Positions 8,239 to 10,412 of a stretch of 10,412 nucleotides of DNA are shown here, piece by piece. Each line of letters begins with the position of its first letter. Within the stretch, counting starts at the first letter, position 1. Made by a program: the position numbers and the translations under genes. Source of the stretch: an uncultured Allosphingosinicella sp. (GTDB lineage Bacteria; Pseudomonadota; Alphaproteobacteria; Sphingomonadales; Sphingomonadaceae); assembly GCA_934539295.1 (NCBI GenBank), contig CAKTCN010000056.1, positions 1 to 10,412 on the forward strand, given 5' to 3'. A model generated the notes under the pieces. It had not been told where the DNA came from, searched no databases, and saw only the letters and a list, made by a program, of their open reading frames with translations.

Positions 8239-8319
8239 TTAGAAGATGATCGCCCCGCAGATGAAGGCCACGGCCGCGATGATCCAGTCACGCTGGGTCA
8301 TGTTCCTGATGAAGTCCAT
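8239..8319 (-). CDS. 26-residue hydrophobic micro-protein
   Basis: A short frame begins at the ATG at 8319 and stops with TAA at 8241-8239. It is preceded by a full GGAGG (8329-8325) at an ideal spacing of five bases. The peptide starts [12 protein letters not shown] and continues as one hydrophobic span, [14 protein letters not shown], running to the C-terminus. It would be a single-pass inner-membrane peptide with its charged N-terminus probably on one face. It is not recognised as a known family. The strong ribosome site and clean amphipathic-to-hydrophobic layout argue that it is translated. It sits upstream of wrbA on the same strand and divergent from the 69-aa membrane protein at 8415. 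Toxin-like, stress-peptide or assembly-factor roles are all possible, and none can be chosen from sequence. Confidence 0.6.
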   Translation of the reverse strand: MDFIRNMTQRDWIIAAVAFICGAIIF

Positions 8320-8414
8320 CCGATCCTCCGTTCCCGCGCCAAAAGGCGTATAGCCTTGAACGCGCAGATGAGATTATGGGCGCATCCCTTACGGCCGTCC
8401 ATAGGAGAGGAAAG

Positions 8415-8624
8415 ATGGCGAACGAACCCCGGTATCCCACGAAAGAAACGGTCGACAACGCGGCACATCTCGAAGGATCCGAGGCGTTGCGCGAGGCAGC
8501 AGCGGATGTCGCAGACCGCAAGCGCCGCAAGCAATATCTGACCGCCGGTGTGGCGGTGGGCGTCGGATCGGCAGCTGTCGTCGCGGCCCTCCTTTATTCG
8601 GGCAGGAGGCCTCGCAAGGATTGA
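8415..8624 (+). CDS. Small single-span membrane protein, function unknown
   Basis: This 69-aa protein has a polar, charged N-terminal part (residues 1-40, NEPRYPTKETVDNAAHLEG...). One hydrophobic helix follows at about 41-61 (YLTAGVAVGVGSAAVVAALL), and the tail is basic (GRRPRKD). The basic tail at the C-terminus and the RKRRK block before the helix leave its orientation uncertain. The start at 8415 is strongly supported by AGGAGAGGA at 8403-8411; an open extension to 8376 lacks such a site. No family is recognised. It is divergent from the 26-codon micro-ORF. Its stop lies only two bases from the stop of the convergent DUF5985-like gene, leaving no room for a terminator between them. Confidence 0.75.
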   Translation: MANEPRYPTKETVDNAAHLEGSEALREAAADVADRKRRKQYLTAGVAVGVGSAAVVAALLYSGRRPRKD

Positions 8625-8626
8625 TG

Positions 8627-8905
8627 CTAGCGCCTTGCCGCCCGGTTCTTGCGCCATATGGCCGCAAGGATGATCCCGAAAGCGGCAAGGCGGAACAGGT
8701 AGAGGAAGCTGCGTTCCTCTTCCGAAAATCGGGTAAGCGCCAGCAAGGCTTGAACAAGCCCCAGCAGCCAGAAGGCGCTGGCAAAGGCGATGAACAGGTC
8801 GTCGCGTGTTCGGCGCCAGAAGCGCAGGAAGAACAACCCTGCCACGCCGAACCCCATGGTGACGGCCCCCGACAGGAACTTGGCGAGAAGGACGGACTCG
8901 ATCAT
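8627..8905 (-). CDS. DUF5985-like small membrane protein (second of a pair)
   Basis: The protein is 92 aa with about three membrane spans: residues 6-28 (LLAKFLSGAVTMGFGVAGLF...), 37-59 and 66-84. A basic loop FLRFWRRTRD separates the first two, and the tail RKNRAARR is basic. The FLRFWRRTRD pattern recalls proteins annotated DUF5985 in sphingomonads and related groups; this is a recognition from memory, not a search. The ATG at 8905 overlaps the upstream gene's TGA in an ATGA arrangement, which implies translational coupling, and GAGGA lies just before it. Longer open extension upstream of 8905 is only the other gene's shadow. The function is unknown. Its neighbours suggest a small membrane complex with the 90-aa protein. 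Confidence 0.8.
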   Translation of the reverse strand: MIESVLLAKFLSGAVTMGFGVAGLFFLRFWRRTRDDLFIAFASAFWLLGLVQALLALTRFSEEERSFLYLFRLAAFGIILAAIWRKNRAARR

Positions 8906-9174
8906 TCCTCGACATCCCAGATGAAGCCGAACAACAAGACGGCGACCGCCGCGAGCGAGAAGGCAAGGCGGGGCAACTGGAAGCTGATGTGCTCGATGAG
9001 CACCAGGTCGATGATCACGAACAGGTTGTTGCCGGCTAGCAGCGCGAAGCAGAGCGCGCTCCACAACAACATCCTGGTTCCCGTGCGGCGATAGCTGCGG
9101 GCGAGCAGCCAGGCACAGGCGATGCTGGTCGCAAGGCAAAGGAGGTAGACGGCGGTCGGGAATAGATCGGCCAC
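8902..9174 (-). CDS. DUF5985-like small membrane protein (first of a pair), GTG start
   Basis: The protein is 90 aa with about three membrane spans: residues 6-26, 35-60 and 68-86. A basic loop ARSYRRTGTR lies after the first span, and the C-terminus is acidic (WDVEE). The layout mirrors the next gene's product, so the two may be paralogues or partners. The start is GTG at 9174-9172, whose first G is the last base of the preceding gene's TAG. GGAGG at 9184-9180, five bases upstream, fixes this start. The downstream gene begins at an ATGA overlap. The function is unknown. The resemblance to DUF5985 was made by eye. Confidence 0.8.
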   Translation of the reverse strand: MADLFPTAVYLLCLATSIACAWLLARSYRRTGTRMLLWSALCFALLAGNNLFVIIDLVLIEHISFQLPRLAFSLAAVAVLLFGFIWDVEE

Positions 9175-9542
9175 TAATCCCTCCTCAGCCTGAACGCGTC
9201 GGAGAATGCCGACAGCGGGTCGGTACCCGACATGACGATGGTACGACGGACCATGTCCGGCCGCCGCGCATAAAGGTCTTCGGCCGCAGCAACGAGTGCG
9301 TCAAGTTCGGGGTTGGCGGGCGCATAACGCACGCGGCCTTCCTCCACCAGCACCAGCCCGGCGGCGAGCAGCGCATCCAGGCTCTGCCGCACGATCAGGT
9401 CGGACGCGCGAAGCCGTTCCACCAGTTCGCGCGCGCCGAACTCCCGACCCCGGAATGCGCGCAACACGCAGAGCAGCTCGAGCATCCAGACGGAACGGAA
9501 TGACGACCTGATGAACGAAAGGGTTTGCGCGTTATCCGCCAT
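9174..9542 (-). CDS. Winged-helix-like protein of unknown function, first gene of the DUF5985 operon
   Basis: This 122-aa soluble protein is not assigned to a named family. Residues about 14-75 look like a winged helix-turn-helix. Helix 1 is WMLELLCVLRAFRGREFGA. A helix-turn-helix follows (RELVERLRASDLIVRQSLDALLAAG), then a two-strand wing (LVLVEEGRVRYAP). The tail (76-122) is a helix plus a loose end (ELDALVAAAEDLY... FRLRRD). It could bind DNA, or act as a protein-protein adaptor as some winged helices do. The ATG at 9542 lacks an obvious Shine-Dalgarno, unlike the two genes behind it, so it may be leaderless. Its stop shares one base with the next gene's GTG. It faces the poly-HAMP gene across 185 bases. 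Confidence 0.75.
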   Translation of the reverse strand: MADNAQTLSFIRSSFRSVWMLELLCVLRAFRGREFGARELVERLRASDLIVRQSLDALLAAGLVLVEEGRVRYAPANPELDALVAAAEDLYARRPDMVRRTIVMSGTDPLSAFSDAFRLRRD

Positions 9543-9563
9543 GACGTTCGTGAATGATTGCTT

Positions 9564-9595
9564 GACCTCGCAGCGCCGTGGCCATTGTCGAGGTC
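9564..9595. promoter_or_regulatory. Inverted repeat in the divergent intergenic region (possible operator)
   Basis: GACCTCG (9564-9570) and CGAGGTC (9589-9595) are perfect 7-base inverted copies separated by 18 bases. They lie 22 bases upstream of the winged-helix gene's ATG. A weak sigma70-like pair on the minus strand, TTGCAA-N17-GACAAT, overlaps this element. Either an operator for a local regulator or a chance repeat is possible. Confidence 0.3.
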
Positions 9596-9637
9596 CCTCG
9601 ACCCAGTTGCAACCCCCGAAATCTCTAACCCACGTGT

Positions 9638-9663
9638 GGAACCTTGCTCTCGGGATCTACGTT
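9638..9663 (+). promoter_or_regulatory. Consensus EcfG-type general stress promoter for the poly-HAMP gene
   Basis: GGAAC (9638-9642) is followed by exactly 17 bases and then CGTT (9660-9663). This matches the alphaproteobacterial EcfG consensus at every defined base. Transcription would start near 9670, about 58 bases before the GTG at 9728. That would exclude the in-frame ATG at 9665 as a start. A palindromic CACGTG (9631-9636) abuts the -35 element and could be a binding site for another factor. Confidence 0.7.
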
Positions 9664-9727
9664 AATGCTGGTTGCCGCATCGGTGTGCTTCGGGGGGGTC
9701 CTGGGGCGGTGGCGGCGGGAGTTCCTT

Positions 9728-10412
9728 GTGAACATCGAGACCCGGGTCGATACGTCGGATCGTCGTGAACTCTTGAATGCGCTGCGCGCGTTTCGACGCG
9801 GCGACTTCTCCGTTCGGCTAAGCGAAGACAATAGCGGCATCGATGCCGAGATCGCCGCGCTCTTCAACGAGATCGTCGGCCTCAACGAAGACATGACGAA
9901 CGAGGTCCAGCGCCTGTCGATGGTGGTCGGCAAGGAAGGCAAGATCAACCAGCGCGGCCGCATCCGTGGTGGTCGCGGGGGTTGGGAGCAGACGCTCTCC
10001 GCGGTGAACGAGCTGATCGAGGACATGGTGCAGCCGACCGCCGAGGTCAGCCGCGTGATCGGCGCCGTGGCGAAGGGCGACCTGTCGCAGACCATGACGG
10101 TGGAGATCGACGGACGCCCGCTCCGCGGCGAATTCCTGCGCATCGGCAAGGTCGTGAACACGATGGTGGAACAGCTCGCCTCCTTCGCGTCCGAGGTGAC
10201 CCGCGTGGCACGCGAAGTGGGCACGGAGGGCAAGCTCGGCGGCCAGGCACGCGTGGAGGGCGTCGCCGGCACCTGGAAGGACCTGACCGACAACGTGAAC
10301 GCTATGGCGACCAACCTGACGGGCCAAGTGCGAAACATCGCCGAGGTGACGACCGCCGTGGCGTCGGGCGACCTATCCAAGAAGATCACGGTGGAGGTAA
10401 AGGGCGAGATCC
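9728..10412 (+). CDS. Poly-HAMP signalling protein, probable hybrid histidine kinase (N-terminal part, 3' end outside window)
   Basis: The frame is open from the GTG at 9728 to the window end, 228 residues with no stop. GGGAG (9717-9721) lies six bases before the GTG. An in-frame ATG at 9665 is less likely because it falls before the predicted transcription start. No signal peptide or membrane span is visible, so the protein should be cytosolic. HAMP-like repeats follow one another: [15 protein letters not shown] (about 18-32), [20 protein letters not shown] (about 117-136), and [20 protein letters not shown] near the end. Linkers of the [20 protein letters not shown] and [16 protein letters not shown] type lie between them. 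These closely resemble the tandem HAMP arrays of cytosolic group III histidine kinases such as fungal osmosensing Nik1/Os-1. Bacterial relatives usually continue into more HAMPs, GAF, kinase and receiver domains, but those parts are not in this window. Confidence 0.9.
   Translation, partial: MNIETRVDTSDRRELLNALRAFRRGDFSVRLSEDNSGIDAEIAALFNEIVGLNEDMTNEVQRLSMVVGKEGKINQRGRIRGGRGGWEQTLSAVNELIEDMVQPTAEVSRVIGAVAKGDLSQTMTVEIDGRPLRGEFLRIGKVVNTMVEQLASFASEVTRVAREVGTEGKLGGQARVEGVAGTWKDLTDNVNAMATNLTGQVRNIAEVTTAVASGDLSKKITVEVKGEI

Noticed and set aside
8906..9139. Extension of the second DUF5985-like frame up to 9139
   Set aside because: It overlaps the 90-aa protein gene entirely, while the ATGA junction at 8905 with GAGGA gives a better start.
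9665..9727. In-frame ATG at 9665 as start of the poly-HAMP protein, adding 21 residues
   Set aside because: It lies before the transcription start predicted from the EcfG promoter, and the GTG at 9728 has GGGAG at good spacing.
9625..10389. Open frame of 254 codons on the minus strand
   Set aside because: It is antisense to the poly-HAMP gene, whose protein is clearly recognisable; the minus frame is Ser/Arg-rich low-complexity sequence.

Overview
The window is GC-rich and densely coding, and reads as the chromosome of an alphaproteobacterium, most likely a sphingomonad. The grounds are the style of SecA, an AddA-type recombination helicase next to trxA, DUF5985-like small membrane proteins, a cytosolic poly-HAMP kinase, and GGAAC-N17-(c/t)GTT promoters of the EcfG general-stress type. 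No plasmid, phage, transposase or CRISPR signature was found.

Layout. Positions 1-1071 (+) hold the last 356 residues of SecA. A palindromic dispersed-type repeat and a bidirectional terminator follow. Then comes a divergent pair: a membrane-anchored hemerythrin-like protein (1244-1855, -) with a candidate EcfG promoter, and a small membrane protein (2016-2507, +). After a second palindromic repeat lies a leftward block, read from right to left: wrbA (8161-7559), addA (7448-4071), trxA (4020-3700), nadK (3586-2804) and tRNA-Asn(GTT) (2727-2653). Upstream of wrbA is a 26-codon membrane micro-ORF that is easily missed (8319-8239, -). It is divergent from a 69-aa single-span protein (8415-8624, +). 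The right end holds a tightly overlapping three-gene leftward operon (9542-8627) encoding a winged-helix-like protein and two multi-span DUF5985-like membrane proteins. Divergent from it, a poly-HAMP signalling protein starts at a GTG at 9728 and runs off the window edge. It has a consensus EcfG promoter at 9638-9663.

How the parts fit. The housekeeping functions are protein export (SecA), double-strand-break repair (AddA), thiol redox (thioredoxin), NADP supply (NAD kinase) and quinone detoxification (WrbA). The accessory genes look like stress and envelope functions: hemerythrin, small membrane proteins, and the winged-helix/DUF5985 operon facing the poly-HAMP kinase. Two points merit most attention. 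AddB, the usual partner gene beside addA, is absent from the position directly upstream of addA. The 9543-9727 intergenic region separates a stress-type sensor gene from a putative regulator/membrane-protein operon. Nothing here can be called a proven new system from sequence alone.
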